This document shows positions 44,279-53,171 of a stretch of DNA of 64,000 nucleotides, in pieces. This DNA is from Flavobacterium hungaricum (GTDB taxonomy: Bacteria > Bacteroidota > Bacteroidia > Flavobacteriales > Flavobacteriaceae): the NCBI RefSeq assembly GCF_015182285.1, contig NZ_PRDM01000006.1:434001-498000 (forward strand). The letters run 5' to 3'. Below the pieces are notes generated by a model. That model was given only the letters and a program-made list of their open reading frames with translations. It was not told where the DNA came from and did no database searches. The translations under genes were made by a program, and so were the position numbers. The number at the start of each line of letters is the position of its first letter. Position 1 is the first letter of the stretch.

Positions 44279-45013
44279 ATGGGACATTGGTGTTCGCTGC
44301 ATTTATTTGATGACAGCAAATTTTACTGCGAAGTTATTCCGGTTTTAAAAGGAGAAACGGGCGATTTGACAGAAATGTGTCTCGAGTTTCTAAAAACGCA
44401 TCTTGTTGGCGGAATTTCTCGTTTTACTGAAGTCGAAATAGAGAGAATGGTTGAAAATTACGTTGAGAAATTTATTTTGATCTCGAGGTCATTCGATGAA
44501 ACTTTCAAAAACCAAGATGAATTTATACAAAAGATAAGTTATGAAGAGCGCAAAAAAAATATAAGTAATTTGGATGCACATTATGAATTCTGCCGATTTT
44601 TTGAATATTATTTGTTTGCGTCCTGTGCCGACTTTTTTCCACATTTAGGTTTGGGAAAAGGAGGGGTTTCTCGTCGATTTGAGATACCATCAAGAACTGT
44701 TGCAGAGAACATAATTTCTGAACTTGATAATTGGAATGAATTTTTAGCTGCATACGGTATGGGAATCACCAATTGGATTTCTAGCGAAGATGTTGAAATT
44801 CTTTATTTGGATCGAGAAAATCTAAAATTTGAAGACAACGAAAGCGCAGAGTTTTTCTTGCAGCTTCTGGAGATTGCTTACAATCATAATCTAGGTTTTG
44901 TGTGTGGCGTAGATATGAATGAGGAAAGCCTTGAATTATTGCCACAAAACAAATTACTAAGTAAAGAATTTTGGCTGGAACAAAAACTGACTGGGGTTCG
45001 TTTGGAGAGGTAA
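44279..45013 (+). CDS. Hypothetical cytoplasmic protein, 244 aa
   Basis: No signal and no clear family. The start MGHWCSLHLFDDSKFY and the body rich in Glu, Phe and Tyr (NYVEKFILISRSFDE, HYEFCRFFEYYLFASCADFF) suggest an all-alpha/beta acidic protein similar in composition to immunity proteins. It stands alone between two lipoprotein or secreted genes. Confidence 0.6.
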   Translation: MGHWCSLHLFDDSKFYCEVIPVLKGETGDLTEMCLEFLKTHLVGGISRFTEVEIERMVENYVEKFILISRSFDETFKNQDEFIQKISYEERKKNISNLDAHYEFCRFFEYYLFASCADFFPHLGLGKGGVSRRFEIPSRTVAENIISELDNWNEFLAAYGMGITNWISSEDVEILYLDRENLKFEDNESAEFFLQLLEIAYNHNLGFVCGVDMNEESLELLPQNKLLSKEFWLEQKLTGVRLER

Positions 45014-45057
45014 ACAAGATAAAATATAGAATTGAATTTGTAAAAAACTAAATAAAA

Positions 45058-45522
45058 ATGAAACTAACCAAAGCCGTATTAATATTGATTTTTCTGTCTG
45101 TATCATTTGGAAATATGTACAGTCAGGATACTGTCAGATTAACTAAAAAACCAAAAGTAATACTTCATAGCTGGTATCCAGAATACAAGGCGTCACCAAA
45201 ACTTAAAATAGGAGAAAGCAAGCTTGTTTTTACAATTCTTCCTGGTCTTTATAACACACCTTTTGGAGATAACTATATTTACTTAACGACAACTAACAGC
45301 AATGTACAAATTGAAAACACTCCAAAAAGTGATGACCAATATGTGATTACTGTAAATGCGACAGAAGCAAAATACATTGAATTTGAGGCTTGGGTTGATT
45401 TGGAAGGTAAAATAGTATTGATAAAAGATGCAAAAGGAAAATGGAGAAATATTAAAGAGTTGTATACCGTAAAAGAAAATAGATGGTTAGTTGATAAAAT
45501 TAGACTTGAAGTTGTGAAATAG
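45058..45522 (+). CDS. Secreted hypothetical protein, 154 aa
   Basis: Signal peptide MKLTKAVLILIFLSVSFGN then MYSQDTV. The mature part has strands rich in Lys, Thr and Tyr (LVFTILPGLYNTPFGDNYIY, YIEFEAWVDLEGKIVLIKD). No domain recognised. Convergent with the next gene. Confidence 0.6.
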   Translation: MKLTKAVLILIFLSVSFGNMYSQDTVRLTKKPKVILHSWYPEYKASPKLKIGESKLVFTILPGLYNTPFGDNYIYLTTTNSNVQIENTPKSDDQYVITVNATEAKYIEFEAWVDLEGKIVLIKDAKGKWRNIKELYTVKENRWLVDKIRLEVVK

Positions 45523-45542
45523 TTTTATTGATATGATTTCTT

Positions 45543-46031
45543 TTAACTGCGCTCTTTCCAAAAATCCTTAAAACGTAATTCTTTGTAAGGAATCTCCATT
45601 TTTAACCAGTGTAATTTTTCTTCATTTTCAATCCATTGATTAAAAGTTTCATTGGCATCGTTTTGTCTGTACCAATAAATTCCTTTGTTTAAGAGTAAAT
45701 CTTCTACAAGTATTTCATCTAGACGATATAAATCTGCGTCATTATTAAATAACTCAATTAGTGCTTTTTCAAAATTTATAACCCTTTCATAATACGATTC
45801 GTGATTTAAAAACTGACTGTATTTAATGTGCAGTTTGATGAAATTAATCTTTCCTTCAAAACAAATGATGGTTTCCTCATTGTTTAAAGAGCCTTCAAAA
45901 ACATTATATTCTAAACCATCATCTGAATCTGTTTTGTAATAGACAGGATTTTCAAATGCACCGATATGATTTTTAATGAGATCGTATAATTGCTGATGGT
46001 CTTTGTTTATTTTATATAAGATTAAATGCAT
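45543..46031 (-). CDS. Hypothetical protein, 162 aa
   Basis: An acidic soluble protein (LYDLIKNHIGAFENPVYYK, FEGSLNNEETIICFEGK, NEEKLHWLKMEIPYKELRF). No signal, no recognised domain. It forms a tight unit with the next two genes (3 and 11 bases apart), all on the minus strand. The composition is like immunity proteins. Confidence 0.62.
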   Translation of the reverse strand: MHLILYKINKDHQQLYDLIKNHIGAFENPVYYKTDSDDGLEYNVFEGSLNNEETIICFEGKINFIKLHIKYSQFLNHESYYERVINFEKALIELFNNDADLYRLDEILVEDLLLNKGIYWYRQNDANETFNQWIENEEKLHWLKMEIPYKELRFKDFWKERS

Positions 46032-46034
46032 GTT

Positions 46035-46382
46035 TTAAAAATTCGAAATACTATCTAAAATTGGTTCACTAATTGAAGGATCTTCGGGGAAATATTTGAC
46101 AATAATTTTTTTCTTGATGCACCATTTATCATTTTCGCATCCTTTTAAAAGTTTATCAGGCATTATTTCTTTCTCATAAATAACACCATCAACAATATAG
46201 TTGTAATGCAAATAATAATTTGAAAGACCAATTTCGTAATAATCGGTAATTACGCCTTCAATGATTTTTGAATTGGTTTGAAGTTTCTTTTTATTGTAGT
46301 AATTCGTAATTGTTTTTTTTAAACTAATAGATATAATAATCACTATGAAAAAAATCAGGAGAATCTTTTTTATGGTTTTCAT
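46035..46382 (-). CDS. Small membrane-anchored protein, 115 aa
   Basis: One N-terminal helix (residues 5-24) followed by a beta-rich domain (GVITDYYEIGLSNYYLHYNY, KKIIVKYFPEDPSISEP). The layout and the phrase V-x-Y-x-P-x-x-P are like DUF3592-type proteins; I treat this as a suggestion only. Middle gene of a three-gene unit. Confidence 0.62.
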   Translation of the reverse strand: MKTIKKILLIFFIVIIISISLKKTITNYYNKKKLQTNSKIIEGVITDYYEIGLSNYYLHYNYIVDGVIYEKEIMPDKLLKGCENDKWCIKKKIIVKYFPEDPSISEPILDSISNF

Positions 46383-46393
46383 GATTATTGCTT

Positions 46394-47545
46394 TTAGTAA
46401 TCGTATTTTATTTTTTGTCTAAATTTTTCAGTCAGATTGTTTTGAATTAAGAAATTATAGCCAATATCAATAGTTTTGTTTTTAAATTTAAAATATCTTC
46501 CGTCAGTATTGACCGTTTCTTTTTTGTCGTCTGTATTCCAAAACATAATTTGGTATTTGTTTTCAAATTCCTGAGAGGTTTCTTTTCCTTTGTAAATTTC
46601 TGTGAAAAGATAAAAACTCTCCGATTTTGAAAGATCACAAATTTGATTTCCTTTTGTAAATCCTGCACCAAATATTGATAAAACAGGTCTTTCGGTTTTA
46701 AAAGGAACTAATTTTATTTGTTGATATAAATATCGAACAGGCATATAAGCCCAAATTAGCGGTATTGGAGAATTTCTTCCATAATCGTTAATCGATTTGA
46801 CAACTTTTTTATTTTTTATGAATGTTATAGTAACGTTTTCATCGTCTGTCCAATTGGCTTCATAATTATTTTGAAGATTTTTTATATCGGCTTTTTTAAA
46901 ATTGGTTTGAATTTTTTGAAATTCACTTTTAGTAATTTTAGAAGTAAAAATCCCGTTTTGAGTATTATAATCCTGTCCATAAAATAAGATTTTGCCATTG
47001 TGATCAATACTTATATCTGCAATAGGGCAAGAACCATAACAACCAGAAGACGAAACTATGATTTGATCATAATTTTCATTAGGATCGATTTTATACTTTG
47101 AACGTGCATATTTTGCAAATATACTGTCGCTCATTTTTACGGTTAAAGTATCTCCAATAATGGATTGTATTTTTTGATTTTCCCAAGTCTTAGCTTCTAG
47201 ATCTAAAATTTTTAAGCTGTCATTTTCGATTTTATATTCCGTTTTTGTTCCTAAGAAAATGATTTTTCGGTTTCGTCTTTGTTCCGCTTCGATTAATTTA
47301 TAATAACCTAATTTGTTTTCGCAGACATTATTTTCAAGAAAATGGTATCCCTGGATGTGACCGCCAAAAGGAGATGGCGGTGGCGGATATTTGTAATCCT
47401 GATCTTTTTTTGGTTTTCTTAGGTCTTCAGTTTTAACGTAAGTCCATTCGCCAAGTATGTCTTTCGAAAATTGCTTGTCGTTGTTTCTTTTACAAGAATT
47501 CAAAATGAAAACAGTTATAATAAGTAGTGTAATTTTTTGAATCAT
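46394..47545 (-). CDS. Lipoprotein with DUF6438 domain
   Basis: A 383-residue lipoprotein: signal with ITVFILNSC lipobox at residues 9-17. After a lipocalin-like first part (ILGEWTYVKTEDLRKPKKD), residues about 158-270 have IIVSSSGCYGSCPIADISID and GKILFYGQDYNTQNG, the DUF6438 pattern with C-x3-C. The C-terminus has a further beta-rich part. Bacteroidota carry many such lipoproteins; the function is unknown. First gene of the three-gene unit. Confidence 0.78.
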   Translation of the reverse strand: MIQKITLLIITVFILNSCKRNNDKQFSKDILGEWTYVKTEDLRKPKKDQDYKYPPPPSPFGGHIQGYHFLENNVCENKLGYYKLIEAEQRRNRKIIFLGTKTEYKIENDSLKILDLEAKTWENQKIQSIIGDTLTVKMSDSIFAKYARSKYKIDPNENYDQIIVSSSGCYGSCPIADISIDHNGKILFYGQDYNTQNGIFTSKITKSEFQKIQTNFKKADIKNLQNNYEANWTDDENVTITFIKNKKVVKSINDYGRNSPIPLIWAYMPVRYLYQQIKLVPFKTERPVLSIFGAGFTKGNQICDLSKSESFYLFTEIYKGKETSQEFENKYQIMFWNTDDKKETVNTDGRYFKFKNKTIDIGYNFLIQNNLTEKFRQKIKYDY

Positions 47546-47613
47546 AAATTATAGCGGTTTTTGGTGTAGGTTAATGGTTTTGTAAATATAATTTTTTTCT
47601 GATAAGTTTATAT

Positions 47614-47654
47614 AAAAACAAACAGCCTTAGAAATTCTAAAGCTGTTTGTTTTT
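47614..47654 (-). terminator. Terminator of the DJ-1/PfpI gene
   Basis: Perfect 13-bp stem AAAAACAAACAGC / GCTGTTTGTTTTT with an inner partial pairing (TTAGAAATTCTAA). On the minus strand it follows the stop at 47682 by 27 bases and ends in T. Confidence 0.85.
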
Positions 47655-47681
47655 ATAGCGACTTGATTTTTTATGAGAGAA

Positions 47682-48431
47682 TTAAGTTTTGAAATTATTT
47701 TTTAAAATCACGATCACTTCATTTGCTACTCTTGCGCCTGAAGTTGGGTCTTGACCCGTTACAAATCGTCCGTCAACAATGTAAAATGCGTCGCCGCCTT
47801 TTTTAGAATATACAAAATCGCCTCTATTATCTTTAATTGCTTTGTCTATAGAAAACGGAAATGCTTTGTAATAGGCAGCATCTTTATTTTCAAATTCGTC
47901 AGGAAAACCGGTTATTTTTTTTCCGGCATACAGAGCTGTTTTGTTTTCGTCTGTTAAATTGGTAATTCCTGCAGTACCATGGCAAATAGCAGCAATTACT
48001 CCGTTTTTGTTATAGATCGCTCTTGCAATTCTTTGTATAGCTGCATTTTCTGGCACGCCATACATTGCAGCACCGCCGCCAACATAAAAAATTGCTGAAT
48101 AATTATTGCTAATAATTTCAGATGGTTTTAAAGTATGTTCTAATTTGTCCATAAAAATACCGTCGTAAAGATATTTTTTTTGCAGACTGTCAGAGGTATT
48201 GATATAACCAATCGGAATTGCACCGCCACTCGGACTGATAAAATCTACACTGTAGCCCGCTTTTATAAATACATCATAAGGAACTATAATTTCTTCAAAA
48301 TGGTTAGCAGCAGTAATTTTAGTTTTTCCATAAAAATCTTGGTTGGACGTTACAAACAGTATTTTATTTTGCGCATAACAGCCGACAGTATATTGGACTG
48401 TGAAAATCAGATACAATAGTAGTCTATTCAT
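47682..48431 (-). CDS. DJ-1/PfpI (type 1 glutamine amidotransferase-like) protein, exported
   Basis: A 249-residue DJ-1/PfpI-fold protein. The nucleophile Cys is in AAICHGTAGI, and the surrounding FYVGGGAAMYGVPEN is typical of the HSP31-like subgroup, which includes glyoxalase III and chaperone activities. The first 21 residues (LLLYLIFTVQYTVGCYAQ) are a signal peptide, so it acts outside the cytoplasm, which is unusual for the family but common in Bacteroidota. In one run with the NTF2-like gene upstream. Confidence 0.88.
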   Translation of the reverse strand: MNRLLLYLIFTVQYTVGCYAQNKILFVTSNQDFYGKTKITAANHFEEIIVPYDVFIKAGYSVDFISPSGGAIPIGYINTSDSLQKKYLYDGIFMDKLEHTLKPSEIISNNYSAIFYVGGGAAMYGVPENAAIQRIARAIYNKNGVIAAICHGTAGITNLTDENKTALYAGKKITGFPDEFENKDAAYYKAFPFSIDKAIKDNRGDFVYSKKGGDAFYIVDGRFVTGQDPTSGARVANEVIVILKNNFKT

Positions 48432-48472
48432 TTTTAGAAAAGTTGAGGTTAGTTTTAAGAAAGAAAATTGAT

Positions 48473-48934
48473 CTATTTTTGTGCCTTTGCAACAATCGGT
48501 TCTACTGTTTTATGAGGTGTTCTGGTTGAAATTTTATCTACAATAAACCATCCGTCATTGGTTTTCATGAGATGAAAATAATCTACAAATAAAAGTCTTG
48601 CGGTACTGATTTCGACTTTTGCATTGGCAATGTCATTTGTGAAATCTATAAACACGATACGTCCCGACCAGTTTTCGGGCTTGGCATGTTTTTTATAACC
48701 AACAACATATTTTGATTTTGTAACTATGTTGAATTTGTTTTCGGCAAAATACTTGAGCTGCCAAGAGTCGTGAAAAGAGGTAGCAACCTTAAGTGAATCG
48801 CCGGTAGCCTGCCCATCAATGTAAAGATTAAGCGTTTTTTGAATTTGCAGTAAATCGTTCCCGGCATCTGGGTCTTGGGCATTCATAGTAAAGGACAAAA
48901 AAACAAAAGGAAATAAATAAAAGACGTTTCTCAT
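48473..48934 (-). CDS. Exported NTF2-like (putative lumazine-binding) protein
   Basis: A 153-residue protein with a signal peptide (MRNVFYLFPFVFLSFTMNAQ) and an NTF2-like cone: LLQIQKTLNLYIDGQATGDS, LKVATSFHDSWQLKYF, and VDYFHLMKTNDGWFIVDKIS. This group is annotated as putative lumazine-binding. It is 41 bases upstream of the DJ-1/PfpI gene and likely co-expressed. Enzyme activity not predicted. Confidence 0.84.
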   Translation of the reverse strand: MRNVFYLFPFVFLSFTMNAQDPDAGNDLLQIQKTLNLYIDGQATGDSLKVATSFHDSWQLKYFAENKFNIVTKSKYVVGYKKHAKPENWSGRIVFIDFTNDIANAKVEISTARLLFVDYFHLMKTNDGWFIVDKISTRTPHKTVEPIVAKAQK

Positions 48935-49037
48935 TTTTAAAATTTTAAATTGTTAATAATGAGAGCAAATATCTTAGATCAGGATGTAGCGGCGGTTTTA
49001 ATTTATAATCTTGAACTCTTATTTTATAAAATAAAAC

Positions 49038-50066
49038 TCATTTTGAATACGATTTTTGGTATTCTGCGGGAGTTAAACCAGTTGTTTTTTTGAAGGCCGT
49101 AAAAAAGGTAGATTTTGAGTTAAAGCCACTGTCGTAACCCAAACTTTCGAGTGTGATTTTACTTTCGTTTTCTAAAAGTTTTTTGGCTTTTTCAATTCTA
49201 TATTCTTTGATGAGGTTAGAAAAAGATTTACCTAAAACTTCATTTACGTATTGAGATAAGATGTGTTTGGATATTTTGAGTTCTTTTGCAGCATCGTCAA
49301 GACTAAAATTAGGATTAAGATAAAGTTCTTTTTCTACTATCAAAGCTAATTTTTGATCGATTAGAGCCAGCATTGCAGCATCGATTTCTTTATTCTTATA
49401 TTTTTCTTTTTCCTGAAAAAAGTTGGATTCATTGTTATTTCTAAAAATCAAAAGCAAGGCAACTAAATATAAAACAAATGTAAAGGACAAAGCGCCAATG
49501 ATATAAGAGGTGTAAGATGCGACGGTATAAGCCAGCCAGATAATGGCTACGCCAATATAAATACTCAGTGACCATACATCGATTTTTTTTAAAGGTTCTT
49601 TTTCTCTGATTTTTTGAATAATGGGGTTTATAAACTGGAAAGACAAAACGATATAAACAAACCATTGAAAATAGATTGCTTTTACAATCCAGATTTTCCA
49701 AATTGCCAAATGTTTAACATACGGATAAAAAGAGCCTATAAGTGTTATTGCGGCTAGGTACGGAATAACGTGTTTGACCCAATTTTGGTTTTTCTCTTTT
49801 GAAGGTTTTAGATATAAAAAAAGAAACGGACCAATGAGAATACAAGCAGAAAGTCCGATTTGAATGAAAATATTGGAGAGGTTTGGATTAAAGTAAAAAA
49901 AGACTGATTTAACAATTCTAATACTTAAAACCAGCATTAACAGCGATAAAAAATAGTTAGAGAAAATTTTCTTCTTCGCATTTATCGCAAAATAAACCGA
50001 AAGTATAAAACCATTAAATGCTCCTAATGCACTAAGAAAAAAAAGTAACTGGTTTGAATCTGCCAT
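49038..50066 (-). CDS. Membrane-bound AraC family transcriptional regulator
   Basis: A 342-residue protein with about seven N-terminal membrane helices (residues 8-210) and a C-terminal AraC DNA-binding domain (about 240-340): ISKHILSQYVNEVLGKSFSNLI and SLGYDSGFNSKSTFFTAFKK are the two helix-turn-helix units, with the usual GLTPAEYQ end. Such regulators sense envelope signals in Bacteroidota. It may control the NTF2/DJ-1 genes downstream. Monocistronic by spacing. Confidence 0.92.
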   Translation of the reverse strand: MADSNQLLFFLSALGAFNGFILSVYFAINAKKKIFSNYFLSLLMLVLSIRIVKSVFFYFNPNLSNIFIQIGLSACILIGPFLFLYLKPSKEKNQNWVKHVIPYLAAITLIGSFYPYVKHLAIWKIWIVKAIYFQWFVYIVLSFQFINPIIQKIREKEPLKKIDVWSLSIYIGVAIIWLAYTVASYTSYIIGALSFTFVLYLVALLLIFRNNNESNFFQEKEKYKNKEIDAAMLALIDQKLALIVEKELYLNPNFSLDDAAKELKISKHILSQYVNEVLGKSFSNLIKEYRIEKAKKLLENESKITLESLGYDSGFNSKSTFFTAFKKTTGLTPAEYQKSYSK

Positions 50067-50167
50067 GTTTTTTGTTGTTTTAAAGCCATTTCATGTATTG
50101 CTTTAAGCGAATGTAAGAAAAATTTTAAATCAACTTTATTTGTTTTTACTTTCTTAAGATTGGATAT

Positions 50168-50500
50168 TCACGTTATTTTAATATTTTCTTGCAAAGCTAA
50201 ATCTGAAATGAATAATTTGAACTCTTTAATTAATATTTCATATGCATTCCTTTCATTACCATCAGCGATTACTTTTAAAATATATTCTGTCCAAAACAAT
50301 GAAGTTTTTTTGTCTCTGTTATTTAGCCATTCAGAGAAAAGATTATTAATTGAAGTTGAATGAATGTTATCAATACAAGTTAAATAACCAAATGAAAAAG
50401 AAGATAGTTTAGCGTAATCAGGGTTTGTAAAAAACATTTTAGGTTTTGATTCAAGATCATTAATCATACTATTTAATTTCTTTAGAATGTTTGCTCTCAT
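50168..50500 (-). CDS. Hypothetical protein, 110 aa
   Basis: A small soluble protein of mixed helical character (LKKLNSMINDLESKPKMFFT, YILKVIADGNERNAYEILIK). No family recognised; the size and composition resemble immunity or integron-cassette proteins, but no such element adjoins it. Short, so the call is weaker. Confidence 0.58.
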   Translation of the reverse strand: MRANILKKLNSMINDLESKPKMFFTNPDYAKLSSFSFGYLTCIDNIHSTSINNLFSEWLNNRDKKTSLFWTEYILKVIADGNERNAYEILIKEFKLFISDLALQENIKIT

Positions 50501-50546
50501 AAATTGTACAAATTAAAGTGTGTCATAATGTAAAAAGTTTTTATGA

Positions 50547-51014
50547 TTACTCTTTTTTTAAAATTAAAAAATAAGGATCTTGATAAATTGCAATTTCAGA
50601 TGCATTAATCTTAAAAATAAGGATCTTATTTTCTTCTTTTTTAGAATCTAAAATACCTTCAAAATATTCAATCTTTTTGTTTTTTGAAATAGAATCATTT
50701 TTCCATCCTAAACTAGTAGAAAGACGTTCTAAATTATTAATAGGGAGTTCTTTCATTTGGCAAACCTTTTTCTTTAGAATTTGAATGTCTGTTTTTAGAT
50801 CAAAGCAATTATCGGGTTGAGGGAAATAAATTTTATCTTCTTTAATGACAATGTTTTTATTTAAACAGGATTTGTAAAATTGTTCCTTTTCATTAAGATC
50901 CGATGTTGTGAAAATTTCAGAATTTACAATTTTCCAATTTCCATTTATGCAGTAATCTGAAGAGTTACAGCAGTAAATAATCAATAATAACATTAAGAAT
51001 ATGCTTTTTCTCAT
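50547..51014 (-). CDS. Lipoprotein, 155 aa, unknown
   Basis: Signal with lipobox YCC (residues 14-16) and a mature part starting with a lipocalin-like GNWKIVNSEIF. The end NASEIAIYQDPYFLILKKE is beta-rich. No family named. Part of a stretch of small minus-strand genes with no shared operon signals visible. Confidence 0.6.
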   Translation of the reverse strand: MRKSIFLMLLLIIYCCNSSDYCINGNWKIVNSEIFTTSDLNEKEQFYKSCLNKNIVIKEDKIYFPQPDNCFDLKTDIQILKKKVCQMKELPINNLERLSTSLGWKNDSISKNKKIEYFEGILDSKKEENKILIFKINASEIAIYQDPYFLILKKE

Positions 51015-51108
51015 ATCAGGTATATTAGTTGTTTTATTTTAGAAAAGAATAATTAATTAGAACATTATACTTAAAGTTTATACTTATTAGAAAATGCAAT
51101 TTTCATAT

Positions 51109-51393
51109 TTATTGTTTTTTGACGTTCTTTTTAATTACTTTTTTCCAAATAAGAATAACAACTAATAAGGTCACTGCTAAAATAAAAGTTATATAATTAA
51201 ATGTAAATTCAGATTCAACAGTTGTGAAGATATAATCTGTATGCTGTTCAGGAACAAATCCTCCTTTTACTTCTGAAAAACCTTGTTGAGAAATATCGTA
51301 GCCATTTTTATTATAATCTTTAAAACTTAAATAACAAAGGAGTGAGATTGAAGTTAGAGCTATAAACAAATAAAGAAACGTTTTCTTTCTCAT
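51109..51393 (-). CDS. Small protein with two membrane helices, 94 aa
   Basis: Helix one at residues 5-23 and helix two at residues 68-86 frame a 40-residue segment (VKGGFVPEQHTDYIF). The end is basic (KKVIKKNVKKQ). No family recognised. Confidence 0.58.
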   Translation of the reverse strand: MRKKTFLYLFIALTSISLLCYLSFKDYNKNGYDISQQGFSEVKGGFVPEQHTDYIFTTVESEFTFNYITFILAVTLLVVILIWKKVIKKNVKKQ

Positions 51394-51435
51394 AAATTTA
51401 TAATGATTAAGTTGAGGTTGATAAAATTTACATGA

Positions 51436-52122
51436 TTATTTTTTGGCTTCATGATTATCAATGAAAGCAGGAAGTTCAGATAATGGTCTTAATTGATTTA
51501 AATCTTCTTTTTTTGTCGGCATATTATGAAAATCATAATTATCTACTTGTGTCATAAATTTATATTCTCCGACCAAATTATCCAGTAATAAAGAACCTCC
51601 ATAAAATATTTCGTTATAATTTTCCTCATTAATTCCAGTAGAATATATTATCAATTCTAAACTGCCATTTTCAACTATTGGAAGAAATTGCATTTTAGAA
51701 GGTTCCAGTTCTATTTGATCCGACAAGTAAATAATGTCTGTGAATAGTTTCTTGTCTTTTTTTTGCCTAAAAGCAATAAATTTCCAGCCTTTAATTTTTG
51801 GAGACTTTTCTATCATTTTTTGGACAGTTGGAATTAATTGTTTTACACCATCTGCGGAAATGGTTAAAGATATAATTCCATTTTTTATTGGCTTTATTTC
51901 GAATGCGAGTTCTTTTTCAATTGCGCTTGCATTATCTAAAATCTCTTGTAAGACTTCGTCTAAATCTATTTCTGGATTCCTAAACCTTTTTTCATTTTCA
52001 ATAAACCAATTCCAAAATGTTTCGATTTTCTGTTCTTTAGATTCAGCTGTATTTTCGTTTTCAATTTTCTTGTTACAACCCGCAATTGAGAAAAATAAGA
52101 TTAAGTATAGTATGTTTTTCAT
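51436..52122 (-). CDS. Lipoprotein, 228 aa, unknown
   Basis: I choose the ATG at 52122 because MKNILYLILFFSIAGCNKK is a lipoprotein signal with lipobox SIAGC and a perfect -7 box lies 23 bases upstream; the longer open frame back to 52254 runs into the tRNA terminator. The mature part: FWNWFIENEKRFRNPEIDLD, FEIKPIKNGIISLTISADG, KGWKFIAFRQKK. It resembles cytoplasmic immunity-type proteins of Bacteroidota that begin with W-x-W-F; no family is named. Confidence 0.72.
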   Translation of the reverse strand: MKNILYLILFFSIAGCNKKIENENTAESKEQKIETFWNWFIENEKRFRNPEIDLDEVLQEILDNASAIEKELAFEIKPIKNGIISLTISADGVKQLIPTVQKMIEKSPKIKGWKFIAFRQKKDKKLFTDIIYLSDQIELEPSKMQFLPIVENGSLELIIYSTGINEENYNEIFYGGSLLLDNLVGEYKFMTQVDNYDFHNMPTKKEDLNQLRPLSELPAFIDNHEAKK

Positions 52123-52144
52123 TTTTTTGTTTTCAGAGCCAAAC

Positions 52145-52152
52145 AAATATAG
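52145..52152 (-). promoter_or_regulatory. -7 box of the 228-residue lipoprotein gene
   Basis: TATATTTG on the minus strand, 22 bases before the ATG at 52122. Supports that start. Confidence 0.5.
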
Positions 52153-52244
52153 GGATAGAAATATAGGTACAGATAAAAATATTGAAGATAAAAATAGAGA
52201 CTGCAGCGTATTAATTTTAATGCTAGCTAAAGGCTTAAAAAGAA

Positions 52245-52276
52245 AAAAGGTCAAGTAAATTAATACTTAACCTTTT
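52245..52276 (-). terminator. Terminator of tRNA-Lys (left copy)
   Basis: Stem AAAAGGTCAAGTA / TACTTAACCTTTT, one wobble pair, loop AATTAA, immediately after the tRNA 3' end on the minus strand and followed by T-rich DNA. The same kind of hairpin follows the copy at 58776. Confidence 0.8.
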
Positions 52277-52277
52277 G

Positions 52278-52350
52278 TGACCCGACTGGGGCTCGAACCC
52301 AGGACCCCATCATTAAAAGTGATGTGCTCTACCGACTGAGCTATCGAGTC
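52278..52350 (-). tRNA. tRNA-Lys(TTT), left copy
   Basis: 73 bases. Acceptor stem GACTCGA / TCGGGTC with discriminator A, anticodon loop CTTTTAA (anticodon TTT), T arm GGGTTCGAGCCCC. CCA is not encoded. Two further identical copies lie at 58776 and 58889. A TATCTTTG -7 box on the minus strand at 52373-52380 probably drives it. Confidence 0.96.
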
Positions 52351-52372
52351 ATTGCTTTTTCTAATGAGCGTG

Positions 52373-52380
52373 CAAAGATA
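52373..52380 (-). promoter_or_regulatory. -7 box of tRNA-Lys (left copy)
   Basis: TATCTTTG on the minus strand, 22 bases before the tRNA 5' end. No clear -33 box. Confidence 0.5.
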
Positions 52381-52520
52381 AGTACTTTATTTAGTTTGTA
52401 AAGCCTTTTTTGCAATGATTTTTATAATAAATTTTATTATAGCTGTAAGTTCTTATTTTGCAATGAAATATGTTTTATGTAATTATGGCGGGGGAAAATT
52501 AAAAATGCTAATTTTCTGAA

Positions 52521-52928
52521 TTATTTATTGATTAGTTTCTCAAGTCTTTGCATCATCTCGTCTTTTTCTTTCAACATACGCTCATACAAGGCAATTTTTT
52601 CTTCATGCATTTGTACAATTTTATCAATCGGATTTAAAGTGCAATTGATATATCCAGAATTGTTAGCAACTGCTCCTTCATGAAAAGTGTTAGAAATAAT
52701 ATTTATCGCCTGTTCTTCATCAAAATTTTGAAAAGCTTCCACAGGAATTTTCAATACATCTGAAATTTGTTTCAGCAAATTGTTTTCAATCACATCTTTC
52801 TGCTCCAGCATAGAAATTTTCTTTTGATTCCAATCTTCTCCCAAATCATAGGCTAATGCTTCCTGTTTTATGTTAAGCATTTCTCTAAAACGTTTTACAT
52901 TTCTTCCCTGATGTATTTTCTGTTCCAT
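52521..52928 (-). CDS. XRE-family helix-turn-helix regulator
   Basis: A 135-residue regulator. Residues 9-65 form an XRE HTH (VKRFREMLNIKQEALAYDL, QKKISMLEQKDVIENNLLKQ). The C-terminal part is a coiled coil (IALYERMLKEKDEMMQRLEKL), probably for dimerisation. It is the first gene inside the tRNA-Lys-flanked island and points away from it. A -7 box (TATCTTTG) is at 52989-52996 on its strand. Target unknown; could be a chromosomal copy not tied to the island. Confidence 0.88.
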   Translation of the reverse strand: MEQKIHQGRNVKRFREMLNIKQEALAYDLGEDWNQKKISMLEQKDVIENNLLKQISDVLKIPVEAFQNFDEEQAINIISNTFHEGAVANNSGYINCTLNPIDKIVQMHEEKIALYERMLKEKDEMMQRLEKLINK

Positions 52929-52988
52929 AATGAGTATTTTCTAAAGGCTTAAAGATAGAGCCATACAGATTAAAAAAAGTGTGATTTT

Positions 52989-52996
52989 CAAAGATA
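52989..52996 (-). promoter_or_regulatory. -7 box of the XRE regulator gene
   Basis: TATCTTTG on the minus strand with TTTTG 13 bases upstream (short spacing), 60 bases before the ATG. Confidence 0.4.
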
Positions 52997-53171
52997 GAAA
53001 AATATCCTGCAAAATATTCTTTTTGTCAGATATTATATCCGCTTAAGAATAGTTGTCTTTTTAAAAACTTTTTGATTTTTTAAGTTAGTTCTATTTTGTT
53101 CATGATTTTTGAGACGTATGAAATAGGGGGGGGACGGTATAACGAAGATTTTTTCTTCTTTATATCGTTTT

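Larger units (their letters stand above)
52232..52357. repeat. Left copy of 125-bp direct repeat containing tRNA-Lys
   Basis: The segment from GGCTTAAAAAGAAAAAAGGTC through the tRNA-Lys to TCATTGCTTT is repeated at 58729-58856 with few changes, all in the terminator loop. The two copies bound the accessory region 52358-58728. Confidence 0.85.

Noticed and set aside
52123..52254. Upstream extension of the 228-residue lipoprotein by 44 residues.
   Set aside because: It would read through a -7 box and the tRNA terminator and would hide the lipoprotein signal.
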